Shown here: piece after piece, positions 6,912-14,593 of the stretch | How the letters are laid out: each line of letters begins with the position of its first letter | How positions within the stretch are numbered: position 1 is the stretch's first letter | NCBI GenBank assembly: GCA_002110465.1 | Contig: NEED01000076.1 | Span: forward strand, 1-36,601 | Length of the DNA stretch: 36,601 bases | Direction: 5' to 3' | Source of the DNA: an unicellular cyanobacterium SU2 | GTDB lineage: Bacteria; Cyanobacteriota; Cyanobacteriia; Cyanobacteriales; Microcystaceae | Position numbers and translations under genes: made by a program | The notes under the pieces: generated by a model | Told to the model about the DNA's origin: nothing | The model's input: only the letters and a program-made list of their open reading frames with translations | Database searches by the model: none

Positions 6912-7733
6912 TTATTTATTATCTATTCTCGGAGAAAAGTTATTTTCTAACCATACTTTTAACTCATCTTCATTCTGAAAATCTAATAAAGCTTCGGCTA
7001 AATTTTCAAGGCTTTCTACTGATAAATCCTGTATTTTAACCTGTAATTCCTGGGATACTTCCCCTATTTTACGTTTGACAAGACGTAACACTAAATTAGC
7101 AGCTTCTTCGGCTCTAATATCTTGATAAATGACTGATTCACGCATAATTTCTTTCCTAAGAACTCTTTGAATGAACTGTTTATTTAAGACTAAACCAGCT
7201 AAAATAGCTGTGGTGGCTGCTATATGGCTTTGCTGTTTTTTATTGGGAATTTCCTCAATTAAGGTTGAGATTTGTTGCAAGACTGAGGCTGAATTTTCAG
7301 TCCGACTCAGCACAGCAAAGGGAAACAACCCTGGCGATCCTAAAAACTTTTCCGTGGGTTCTTCCCATAATCTTACTACATTAAACTCATGGGTCATTGT
7401 CCTGAGTCTAAAAGCAGTTTGTTTAACCAACTCTGACTGACTTTTCCTGAGATAAATAACCACTTGGTACACTTCTTTATCAGGAAAGCGACGATACAAC
7501 CTCAGTCGATAATCAGCCATCCGAAAAGGAATATCAGCATCAATGTTCGTTTGAAATTCCAGATGTAACACTAATTCTTCTGATTGGAGAAAAATTAAAG
7601 AGTCTGCTCTAATTGGTTCAATAGAAAGTTCTGAGGGTTTTAATTCCGTTAGATTAACCGATTTGCCTAACAACCAATCTGAAAAATCATTACTGAACAT
7701 TTCTGCCATAAACTTACAAACATTATCATACAT
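6912..7733 (-). CDS. Rpn-type PD-(D/E)XK nuclease / putative transposase (DUF4351-like tail)
   Basis: The frame opens at 7745, but MYDN at 7733 follows a GGGAG site and matches the usual start of this cyanobacterial family, so 273 residues are taken. The PD-(D/E)XK core is seen as RADSLIFL then LVLHLEFQT (Asp and ExQ), and the C-terminus carries a helical domain (KRKIGEVSQEL, LSVESLENLAEALL) like DUF4351. Relatives such as RpnA promote RecA-independent recombination and cut DNA in vitro. These genes are abundant in cyanobacteria and often solitary, as here. Confidence 0.8.
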   Translation of the reverse strand: MYDNVCKFMAEMFSNDFSDWLLGKSVNLTELKPSELSIEPIRADSLIFLQSEELVLHLEFQTNIDADIPFRMADYRLRLYRRFPDKEVYQVVIYLRKSQSELVKQTAFRLRTMTHEFNVVRLWEEPTEKFLGSPGLFPFAVLSRTENSASVLQQISTLIEEIPNKKQQSHIAATTAILAGLVLNKQFIQRVLRKEIMRESVIYQDIRAEEAANLVLRLVKRKIGEVSQELQVKIQDLSVESLENLAEALLDFQNEDELKVWLENNFSPRIDNK

Positions 7734-7959
7734 TATTTCTCCCAAACTAGGGGGGTGAAGATTATAATTTTATGATAACACTAACTAATAAATAAAAGCA
7801 AAAAATCAGAAACAAATTGACCTTGATTAATCGACCCACTCAATGATAATCAAGAGGATATAATATAATAAAAAAAGGGGATAGTTTTTGTTTGCCAATC
7901 GTCAATAAATTAATGAGAATACTGTCATCAATTTTTACGGGATAAACTAAATTTTTGTC

Positions 7960-10200
7960 ATGTCTTCATCAAAGATAATTACTAACACTTCGACTTCTCC
8001 CAACATTAAACCTGAATATTTAACAGGAGTCATTGAACGCATTACCTTTCATGCAGAAGATACGGGTTACACAGTGGCTCGAATGCAGGTCAAAGGGTTC
8101 AAAGATTTAGTCACCATTGTCGGCAGTTTTCCGAATATTCAAGCCGGTCAAACGCTTCAATTACAAGGCAGTTGGTATAATCATCCTAAACATGGTCAAC
8201 AGTTTCAAGTTAGTCAATACAGTGAATCAAAACCAGCGACATTAACAGGCATTGAAAAATATTTAGGCAGTGGTTTAATTAAAGGCGTTGGACCAGTAAC
8301 AGCTAAACGCATTGTCAATCATTTTGGATTAGATACCCTTGATATTATTGAACAGGAAATAGAACGACTGGTTGAAGTTCCAGGGATTGGGAAAAAACGG
8401 GTCAAGATGATTCAAAAGACCTGGGAAGAACAAAAAGCAATTAAAGATGTGATGGTCTTTCTTCAAGGTCATGGGGTATCAACAACCTACGCCGTCAAAA
8501 TCTTTAAACAATATGGAGAAAATGCGATCTCAACTGTAACCGAGAACCCCTATCAATTAGCTCAAGATATTTATGGGATTGGGTTTCATACTGCCGATAA
8601 GATAGCAGTAAATGTAGGAGTATCTCCTAGGTCAAAATATCGCTACCAATCAGGACTGCTGCACGTTTTAAGTAAAGGGGCTGAAGATGGTCATTGTTTC
8701 CTTCCCTTATCCGAATTGGTGAATGAGGCCATTGAATTACTAAGTGTCGATGACCATGAAGCGGATGCTCAAACCATTGTTCAAATCACAGTGGAAATGA
8801 GGAACGCAGAGGAATTAATCGTTGAAGAAGTTGGTAAAATTCAACTCTGTTATCAACCTACGTTTTACTACACTGAACAAAATTTAGCTAAATTACTCCT
8901 AAAACAATTAGAAAACCCTGTTAAGGTTGACTTGCCCCGTGTAGAGAATTGGATACATCGTTATACCCAAAGTAAACGGATTAAGCTTTCACAACAACAA
9001 CTAGAAGCAGTAATGACCACAGCAGCTTCACGGGTGATGGTGTTGACCGGTGGACCAGGAACAGGAAAAACCTTTACTCAGAAAACTATTGTGGCACTGT
9101 GGCAGGCCATGGGTAAGAAAATTGGGTTAGCTGCCCCCACTGGACGCGCCGCGCAAAGACTGGGGGAATTGGCAGGACTCGAAGCTAAAACCGTACATCG
9201 GTTACTCGAATTTGACCCAGCTTTCCGTGGGTTTAAACGGGATGCTGATAACCCCTTGCCTTTTGATGCGGTCATTGTTGATGAAGTTTCGATGTTGGAT
9301 CTATTCTTGGCTCATTCTTTGATGAAGGCGATCTCAAATGATACGCAATTATTAGTGGTGGGGGACGTGGATCAGTTACCTTCGGTTGGCCCAGGTAAAG
9401 TGTTAGCTGATTTAATTGAATCAGGGAAAATTCCCGTGGTGCGATTAACCCAGGTATTCAGACAGGCGGCCAGTAGTGCCATTATCCGCAATGCCCACCA
9501 AATTAACCAGGGTCATTATCCTCACCTTGAAACTATCTCAGATAATCCTAAAAGTGATTGTCTTTGGCACAACGGAGGAACCAAACCCGAACATACCGTA
9601 CAAGTTATTGGTGAACTACTCACAGATTTTATTCCTAGACAGGGCTTTGATCCAACCTCCGATGTACAGGTACTATGTCCCATGACACGGGGACTGGTAG
9701 GAACTCGTAATTTGAACCAAGTCTTGCAGCAGCTTCTTAATCCTTCCTCTCCTGAAAAACCAGAAATTACTAGGGCAGGAATGATCTTGAGAGTGGGCGA
9801 TAGAGTAATTCAACTCAAGAATGATTATAACCGAGAAGTTTTCAATGGCGATTTAGGTATAGTTACAGCCATCGACCCCGTTGAAAAATCGGTGATGGTT
9901 CAAGTTGATGATCGGGAAGTGGAATATGACTATGCAGATTTAAACGAGATTTCTTTAGCTTGGTCGATTTCAATCCATAAATCCCAAGGGTCTGAGTATC
10001 CCGTTGTCATCCTCCCTGTGTCAACGTCTCATTATATTATGTTGTCACGGAATCTGATTTACACAGGGTTAACCCGTGCTAAACAATTGGCCATCATTGT
10101 GGGGTCAACCAAGGCCATCGGCATTTCTGTCAAACAAGGTCATCAAAAACAACGATATACACGGTTAGTAGAAAGATTAGGTGAGAAAACAACAGTTTGA
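7960..10200 (+). CDS. recD2: RecD2-like ATP-dependent DNA helicase
   Basis: A 746-residue SF1B helicase of normal RecD2 length. An OB-like N-terminal region (TGVIERITFHAEDTGYTVARM) and helix-hairpin-helix repeats (IKGVGPVTAKRIV, LVEVPGIGKKRVKMI, GIGFHTADKIA) lead to the motor: Walker A GGPGTGKT near residue 364-371, motif Ia APTGRAAQRL, Walker B VIVDEVSMLD, motif III VGDVDQLPSVGPGKVL, and the C-terminal SIHKSQGSEYPVVIL and TRAK boxes. It unwinds DNA 5' to 3'; without RecBC it acts in repair or plasmid and conjugative replication. It faces the same way as the replication genes that follow. Confidence 0.92.
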   Translation: MSSSKIITNTSTSPNIKPEYLTGVIERITFHAEDTGYTVARMQVKGFKDLVTIVGSFPNIQAGQTLQLQGSWYNHPKHGQQFQVSQYSESKPATLTGIEKYLGSGLIKGVGPVTAKRIVNHFGLDTLDIIEQEIERLVEVPGIGKKRVKMIQKTWEEQKAIKDVMVFLQGHGVSTTYAVKIFKQYGENAISTVTENPYQLAQDIYGIGFHTADKIAVNVGVSPRSKYRYQSGLLHVLSKGAEDGHCFLPLSELVNEAIELLSVDDHEADAQTIVQITVEMRNAEELIVEEVGKIQLCYQPTFYYTEQNLAKLLLKQLENPVKVDLPRVENWIHRYTQSKRIKLSQQQLEAVMTTAASRVMVLTGGPGTGKTFTQKTIVALWQAMGKKIGLAAPTGRAAQRLGELAGLEAKTVHRLLEFDPAFRGFKRDADNPLPFDAVIVDEVSMLDLFLAHSLMKAISNDTQLLVVGDVDQLPSVGPGKVLADLIESGKIPVVRLTQVFRQAASSAIIRNAHQINQGHYPHLETISDNPKSDCLWHNGGTKPEHTVQVIGELLTDFIPRQGFDPTSDVQVLCPMTRGLVGTRNLNQVLQQLLNPSSPEKPEITRAGMILRVGDRVIQLKNDYNREVFNGDLGIVTAIDPVEKSVMVQVDDREVEYDYADLNEISLAWSISIHKSQGSEYPVVILPVSTSHYIMLSRNLIYTGLTRAKQLAIIVGSTKAIGISVKQGHQKQRYTRLVERLGEKTTV

Positions 10201-10211
10201 ATACATAATAC

Positions 10212-10502
10212 TCAATTCGGGCTACGTTTAGAAATGTATTGCCCCAAGACTTTGAGAAATTTTCCTAATACTTTGAGAGGAATCTTGTCCAAAGCTTTTG
10301 AAAGATCCTTATAATCCGAGTTAATCTGGAACACTACATCGTGAGAAACAAGATTTGTCCCATCAAAAATGATCGTCATATTCGGCGTTATCTGATTGAG
10401 TAGCTTATTCTTCTCATGTTGGTCTAAAGATTCAATCATTTCAAGAATGTGTTCGCTAGTCATTTTGATGGGGACGATTTCGCCATTATGTTCCATGCTC
10501 AC
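10212..10502 (-). CDS. Hypothetical protein
   Basis: A 96-residue frame convergent with the helicase gene and only 11 bases from its stop. An N-terminal acidic helix (HILEMIESLDQHEKNKLLNQI) is followed by a short beta segment and a basic C-terminal helix (KALDKIPLKVLGKFLKVLGQYI). No known family. It sits on the same strand as the XRE repressor, 88 bases downstream, and may be its operon partner. Confidence 0.5.
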   Translation of the reverse strand: MSMEHNGEIVPIKMTSEHILEMIESLDQHEKNKLLNQITPNMTIIFDGTNLVSHDVVFQINSDYKDLSKALDKIPLKVLGKFLKVLGQYISKRSPN

Positions 10503-10590
10503 TCCGTTAAATGATGCTATTCTCTTATTCCTAACCTATTGTTAATTTAGTTAGCATCACATAAACGGATATCTTTTGTCGTGATTTAGA

Positions 10591-10938
10591 TCACGAAGCT
10601 ATCAAACGAGAATCTGAATCAGAGCCGATTAAATTATTATCTTGCGTTAAGCGCATCCCTGCTAAGTAGACAACTCTACCTAACTCCGACGAATCCATCT
10701 CTTTTAACAAAGCTTCCAAATCCACCTTTAAAGAAGAACCCAACAAAAGAGAACAAAAGTATTGTTTAGCCTCAGAGGGCAAAGGTTCCATTAACTTCTC
10801 CAAAGTGTCTGTTTGCACTTCTTTCCCATTGCGAAACCTAGAAATCATTTGGGCATTCACCCCCGACACTTTACTTAACCATGATGCGTTTATCCCAAAT
10901 TTTTTAAGAGTTTTATCAAAGCTGCCACCAATATCCAT
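10591..10938 (-). CDS. XRE-family repressor-like protein
   Basis: A 115-residue protein with an N-terminal helix-turn-helix at about residues 15-42 (NASWLSKVSGVNAQMISRFR then NGK), typical of XRE/Cro-CI proteins, and a short helical C-terminal part that could dimerise. It is divergent from the replication gene at 11059, and the 120 bases between them hold nested palindromes (10943-10997). By layout it resembles the immunity or copy-control repressor of a phage-like replicon. An AAGG site precedes ATG 10938. Confidence 0.8.
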   Translation of the reverse strand: MDIGGSFDKTLKKFGINASWLSKVSGVNAQMISRFRNGKEVQTDTLEKLMEPLPSEAKQYFCSLLLGSSLKVDLEALLKEMDSSELGRVVYLAGMRLTQDNNLIGSDSDSRLIAS

Positions 10939-10942
10939 AACC

Positions 10943-10997
10943 TTGCTTAATTGGTTTATAATAGTTGCTTAAGTTGCTCAATAAAGCAACGAAGCAA
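10943..10997. promoter_or_regulatory. Palindromic operator region of the XRE repressor
   Basis: GTTGCT (10973-10978) and AGCAAC (10985-10990) form a palindrome with a 6-base centre. It is nested inside TTGCTT (10965-10970) and AAGCAA (10992-10997), and another TTGCTT lies at 10943. A minus-strand -10-like TATTAT/TATAAA overlaps this block. Several copies of one half-site in a divergent promoter region point to cooperative repressor binding and autoregulation. Confidence 0.6.
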
Positions 10998-11058
10998 AGT
11001 ACATTTGCTAACTCATATTATGCCACAGCCTTGAAAACCCTTTGGGAACATAACAACA

Positions 11059-11778
11059 ATGACACAAACAAAGATTGATGGTAAGTTCTACCCATTGCAA
11101 AATGAAGAATGGCTCAAAGCCACCCAAGAACTGAGATATGCAGAAATTCGGGTATTGTACCATCTACGAACCATTGATCCCTTTGGACAGTCCGATACCC
11201 GAATCAAAGTAACGGACATCGCTAACATCACAGGCTTAAAGAAAGGAACTGTCTCTAAAGCTCTTCATACTCTCTCCGAAAAAGGCTATATCAATTTAGA
11301 AATTGTTGAGGCTATTGTTAGCATCAATTCGTTTCCCATAAGAAACAAGGTTTCTCACAAGAAACAGAGTTTCCTACAGGAAACACTCACGCACCACAGG
11401 AAACCTCCGCGCACTGTAGGAAACGATCGCCGGCTAGAACCCGCATCAGCAATAGATTCTAAACCGCCTAAGAATAATAAGATCTCTCTCTCAGACTCTC
11501 TCTCAGAAGAAGAGAGAGAAAAATTTTCTGCCTTTTGTTTAAAGAAAGCCAGTGAATTACCTAAACCCCCTGTATTAGTTGAGAAATGGATCTCAAAACA
11601 CCTTGCTGAACTGTTAGAAGCGTTTAAAAAAGAATCGGCACAAAAACCTAACCCATCAAAAACCACCTATACCCCTGAAGAGATTGACAAAATGTGGAAT
11701 CAGCAAAATAAATCCAAAAATTCTTTCTCTCGACCAAAAATTGATTCTGATGACTTGAAAACCCCTCCTCCTAATTAG
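11059..11778 (+). CDS. Winged-helix replication initiator-like protein (lambda O-like)
   Basis: A 239-residue protein. The N-terminal 80 residues form a helix-turn-helix of MarR or Rep type (KVTDIANITGLKKGTVSKAL then LSEKGYINLE). The middle is low-complexity and basic and is encoded by the iteron cluster 11331-11424. The C-terminal part is helical and charged with a Pro-rich tail. N-terminal DNA-binding domain, in-gene iterons and a helicase gene directly downstream are the organisation of lambda gene O-type initiators, whose C-terminal part recruits the helicase. The role is inferred from this organisation; sequence similarity to lambda O itself was not seen. It could instead be a plasmid copy-control regulator. 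Confidence 0.6.
   Translation: MTQTKIDGKFYPLQNEEWLKATQELRYAEIRVLYHLRTIDPFGQSDTRIKVTDIANITGLKKGTVSKALHTLSEKGYINLEIVEAIVSINSFPIRNKVSHKKQSFLQETLTHHRKPPRTVGNDRRLEPASAIDSKPPKNNKISLSDSLSEEEREKFSAFCLKKASELPKPPVLVEKWISKHLAELLEAFKKESAQKPNPSKTTYTPEEIDKMWNQQNKSKNSFSRPKIDSDDLKTPPPN
11331..11424. repeat. Five iteron-like repeats inside the initiator gene (candidate origin)
   Basis: Three units are palindromes: GTTTCC-CATA-AGAAAC (11331-11346, one mismatch), GTTTCT-CACA-AGAAAC (11350-11365) and GTTTCC-TACA-GGAAAC (11369-11384). Two more right halves GGAAAC lie at 11399-11404 and 11419-11424. The right halves are spaced 19, 19, 20 and 20 bases. A strand-asymmetric pyrimidine then purine-rich stretch with a TCTC/GAGA hairpin follows (about 11484-11525). 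This regular helical-phase array is what an initiator binding region looks like. Confidence 0.65.
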
Positions 11779-11853
11779 TAGAAAAGTATTGATTGGTAAT
11801 TGAATCAAGGAGAATAGCAATTTTTCAAGGATTGGGGAGGATAATTAAGAGTT

Positions 11854-13176
11854 ATGTTTGAAAAAATCCCGCCACAAAATATTGAAGCGGAGGAATCGAT
11901 CTTAGGTGGCTGTCTTCTTGACCCACAGAGTTATTCGAGGATTGAGGGGTTAATTACGGCTGACAGCTTTTATGTTCAAACCCACAGCCAAATCTTTGCG
12001 GCGATCTCAGCAGTCGCATCTTCTCAACAACCAACGGACTTGATAACGGTTAAAAGTTGGTTAGAAGACCATCATCAACTCGAAGCGATTGGAGGCATTG
12101 ATAAACTGGCTCAGTTGCTCGATAGAACGGTTTCTGCTATCAATATTGACCGCTATGCGCTTTTAATTGAAGATAAGGCTCAGCGTCGCCGATTAATCGC
12201 AGCAGCTTATTCCATTCTTGAATTAGCCAACGATAACACCATTGAATTAGAGGTTGTTTTTGACCAAGCCGAAGAGACGATTTTAGAACTGCGTCGTCAC
12301 AATAAGTCTGAGGAGTCAGGATTATGGGCTGATGTCACCACTCGACAACTTAACGACATTGAGCGCACCAATTTTGACGAACAATCATCAGACATTATTC
12401 AAACAACGACCCTTTATGACTTTGACAAAATAACTGCTTTTGAGCGAGGGGATTTAGTGGCCTTGATGGGTGCATCAGGAACAGGGAAAACCGCCTTGGC
12501 TTGCTGTTTAGCTTATCAATATGCTGTGAGTGGCATTCCTACTTTCTTTTGGTCATTAGAGCAACCCGAAAAGCAAATTTGGGCTAGGATTCAAGCTAGT
12601 CATTCGGGGATTGATAGCCAATTATTAGGACGTAAGCGTAGTCAACTTACCGAAGAAGACCGTAAGCGTTTAATGAGTGATTTGGATGTTTCGATCTCTC
12701 TTCCCATTTATTTACATTCACAAAAGGATTCTTTATCAACTCATCTCAATGAAGCTGAGCAAAAGTTTCGTCAGTTAGGGCATCCCCCAACCGCTATTTT
12801 AATAGTTGATTACTTACAACTGTTAGCGGGTGCTGACCCCATTCTCATTGATAACTGGACAATTCGCCTTAAAGAACTTTCCCTCTCTAAAAATCTACTA
12901 ACCATTGTTTTAGTACAACCAGAGGAGTTGAGTAAGCGTAGTAATAAACGTCCCACCATAGGAGATATTTCTTACTGCAAAACGGCCAAACAACATTTTG
13001 ACATCATTCTTGGCCTCCATCGAGAAGCTTATTGGAATCAGGATTATCCCAACCCCAATGAGGTAGAGATAACAACCCTTAAACACCGTCATCTTCCTTT
13101 CCCTGAAAAATGCCATATTCTCGGATTTTTTGAATATTGTCGTTTTGTTTCCCTAGAAACAAGAGAGGATAAATGA
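11854..13176 (+). CDS. dnaB: DnaB-like replicative helicase
   Basis: A 440-residue protein with the DnaB N-terminal domain (residues about 1-105, opening PPQNIEAEESILGG, a DnaB signature), a linker, and a RecA-like ATPase with Walker A GASGTGKT (206-213), Walker B AILIVDYLQLL (about 313-323) and motifs near EQPEKQIWAR and the C-terminal hydrophobic strand. A hexameric 5'-3' helicase at a plasmid or phage fork is expected. The usual Arg/Gln-rich sensor region after Walker B (normally SRxLK...LSQLSR) reads LVQPEELSKRSNKRPTIGDI, somewhat divergent. It follows the initiator-like gene by 75 bases with a GGAGG site and overlaps the next start by 4 bases. Confidence 0.88.
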   Translation: MFEKIPPQNIEAEESILGGCLLDPQSYSRIEGLITADSFYVQTHSQIFAAISAVASSQQPTDLITVKSWLEDHHQLEAIGGIDKLAQLLDRTVSAINIDRYALLIEDKAQRRRLIAAAYSILELANDNTIELEVVFDQAEETILELRRHNKSEESGLWADVTTRQLNDIERTNFDEQSSDIIQTTTLYDFDKITAFERGDLVALMGASGTGKTALACCLAYQYAVSGIPTFFWSLEQPEKQIWARIQASHSGIDSQLLGRKRSQLTEEDRKRLMSDLDVSISLPIYLHSQKDSLSTHLNEAEQKFRQLGHPPTAILIVDYLQLLAGADPILIDNWTIRLKELSLSKNLLTIVLVQPEELSKRSNKRPTIGDISYCKTAKQHFDIILGLHREAYWNQDYPNPNEVEITTLKHRHLPFPEKCHILGFFEYCRFVSLETREDK

Positions 13177-14372
13177 AGTCAGAAGTCAAAAATCAAATAA
13201 CCGACCCTTGGCATCATTCCCAATCTTGGCAAGCTTACGGGCATCAGTGGAAGTTTACTTATTGCTCTTTGACCGCCAACTACACCATCAAGAATGATGA
13301 TAGCTCCCTAATCTTGAAAATCCCTATCGTAGAAACTAACCATTTCCTATGTCCCCAAGCGTGGTTAGACCATTGGGCTAAGTCAAAAGAAGGCCGATCA
13401 AAGTTAAAACCTAGCCAACAACCAGAACAACCTTCCTTATTCTCTGAACAAGGGAAAAATAACCAAGCCCAGAAAGAACCTATCACGGTTGAAGTAGTAG
13501 ACAACCAACCTACTCAAAGCCAAGAACTAACAGACGATGAGGCAAGAGATCGCCTATTTTTAGAACGCAAAGTTGAACGAGCATTTTATGAAGCAGGTAA
13601 AGCTTTACAGGAATTACGGGATAGACGGCTGTATCGTAGCAGTCATGCCAATTTCGAGAGTTACTGTTTAGAAAGATTCGGTTTTAAACGGAGACACCCT
13701 TATCGATTAATTGACGCTGCTCAAGTTTTTGATAATCTGATAGAAATGTGTCCGAACTGGACACAAAATGAAAATGTGTCCGAAGTTGAAAGTCACGAAG
13801 CGAGTGAGGAATTACAAATGTGTCCGAACTGGACACAAATACTTCCTACAACAGAGTATCAGATTCGACCTTTGACTTGCCTTGATCCAGAACAACAAGC
13901 CGAAGCCTGGACACAAGCAGTTGAAAACGCAGGGGGTAAAGTGCCTAGTCATCGCATCGTCAAAAGCATTGTAGACCAAATCAGAGAACGCACCAAAATC
14001 CCTAACCCCTGGAGAGTTGGGGAAGTCGCCACCATCATCGTCAAAGATAACCCTGATTTACGGGGTAAAGGTGGTTGTTGGGCAATCATCAGTGAAGTTC
14101 ATGATTTTAGCTGTACTGTCAAGCTTTGGGACGGGGAATATCAAGTCAGAATTGAGAACCTGAAAAAGTTGTCTTATGAGACGACTGATAAAGAACAAAA
14201 GTTTTTTAGGGAATTGAGCGATCGCCTTCGGGGCATCTTCGATGATCGCCTATCAAAAATCCAATTGAATGAAGTTGAAAAACCGACAAAGGACTTTCTG
14301 GCAGGACTAGGGAAAATAGATCGCCCTTATTTGACTGAGTTGGAGGAAAGGTTGTTGAGGGTTCTTGACTAA
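13173..14372 (+). CDS. ParB-like plasmid DNA-binding protein
   Basis: A 399-residue protein coupled to the helicase by an ATGA overlap. A low-complexity N-terminal half leads to a conserved helical segment (EAGKALQELRDRRLYR, FESYCLERFGFKRRHPYRLI) seen in many cyanobacterial plasmid proteins, then RPLTCLDPEQQAEAWTQAVE and VPSHRIVKSIVDQI, which resemble ParB/KorB-type helices. The C-terminal part (WRVGEVATIIVKDNPDLRG) looks like a small beta-barrel. Two copies of the peptide MCPNWTQ are encoded by in-gene palindromes. Probable role in partition or copy control; this is inference from context, and a ParA is encoded 9 kb away with its own RHH partner. Confidence 0.55.
   Translation: MKSEVKNQITDPWHHSQSWQAYGHQWKFTYCSLTANYTIKNDDSSLILKIPIVETNHFLCPQAWLDHWAKSKEGRSKLKPSQQPEQPSLFSEQGKNNQAQKEPITVEVVDNQPTQSQELTDDEARDRLFLERKVERAFYEAGKALQELRDRRLYRSSHANFESYCLERFGFKRRHPYRLIDAAQVFDNLIEMCPNWTQNENVSEVESHEASEELQMCPNWTQILPTTEYQIRPLTCLDPEQQAEAWTQAVENAGGKVPSHRIVKSIVDQIRERTKIPNPWRVGEVATIIVKDNPDLRGKGGCWAIISEVHDFSCTVKLWDGEYQVRIENLKKLSYETTDKEQKFFRELSDRLRGIFDDRLSKIQLNEVEKPTKDFLAGLGKIDRPYLTELEERLLRVLD
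13747..13837. repeat. TGTGTCC-N5-GGACACA palindromes within the ParB-like gene
   Basis: Perfect 7-5-7 palindromes with centre GAACT lie at 13747-13765 and 13819-13837, 72 bases apart, and a half-site TGTGTCCGAA is at 13775-13784. Each full copy encodes CPNWT within MCPNWTQ. Identity extends beyond what the codons require, which suggests selection on the DNA, for example as a centromere or operator bound by the encoded protein. Confidence 0.55.
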
Positions 14373-14560
14373 TGTTAATGTCTCTTTAATAATTAATTTT
14401 ATGCGGGTGAAAAAATGAAGAAAATAATGATTAATAATTTATTATATTTAGTTTATAGTATTAATAACAATATAGTCAATATTTGGCAATTATTTTATAT
14501 TCTTTGAGTAAGGTAGATTTAATTTTAAATTAAGATTATCGAAGCTTAGAAGGAGTTTTA

Positions 14561-14572
14561 ATGAAAGAATAG
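14561..14572 (+). other. Three-codon upstream ORF (or nonsense mutation) before the CARF gene
   Basis: A strong AAGGAG site (about 14550-14555) precedes ATG AAA GAA TAG at 14561-14572. This is in the same frame as the CARF-HEPN gene, whose first usable ATG at 14594 has no ribosome-binding site. Either a mini-ORF controls reinitiation, or a TAG has interrupted a slightly longer original N-terminus. Confidence 0.45.
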
Positions 14573-14593
14573 AAGTTTACTTTTGTCTTGTTT

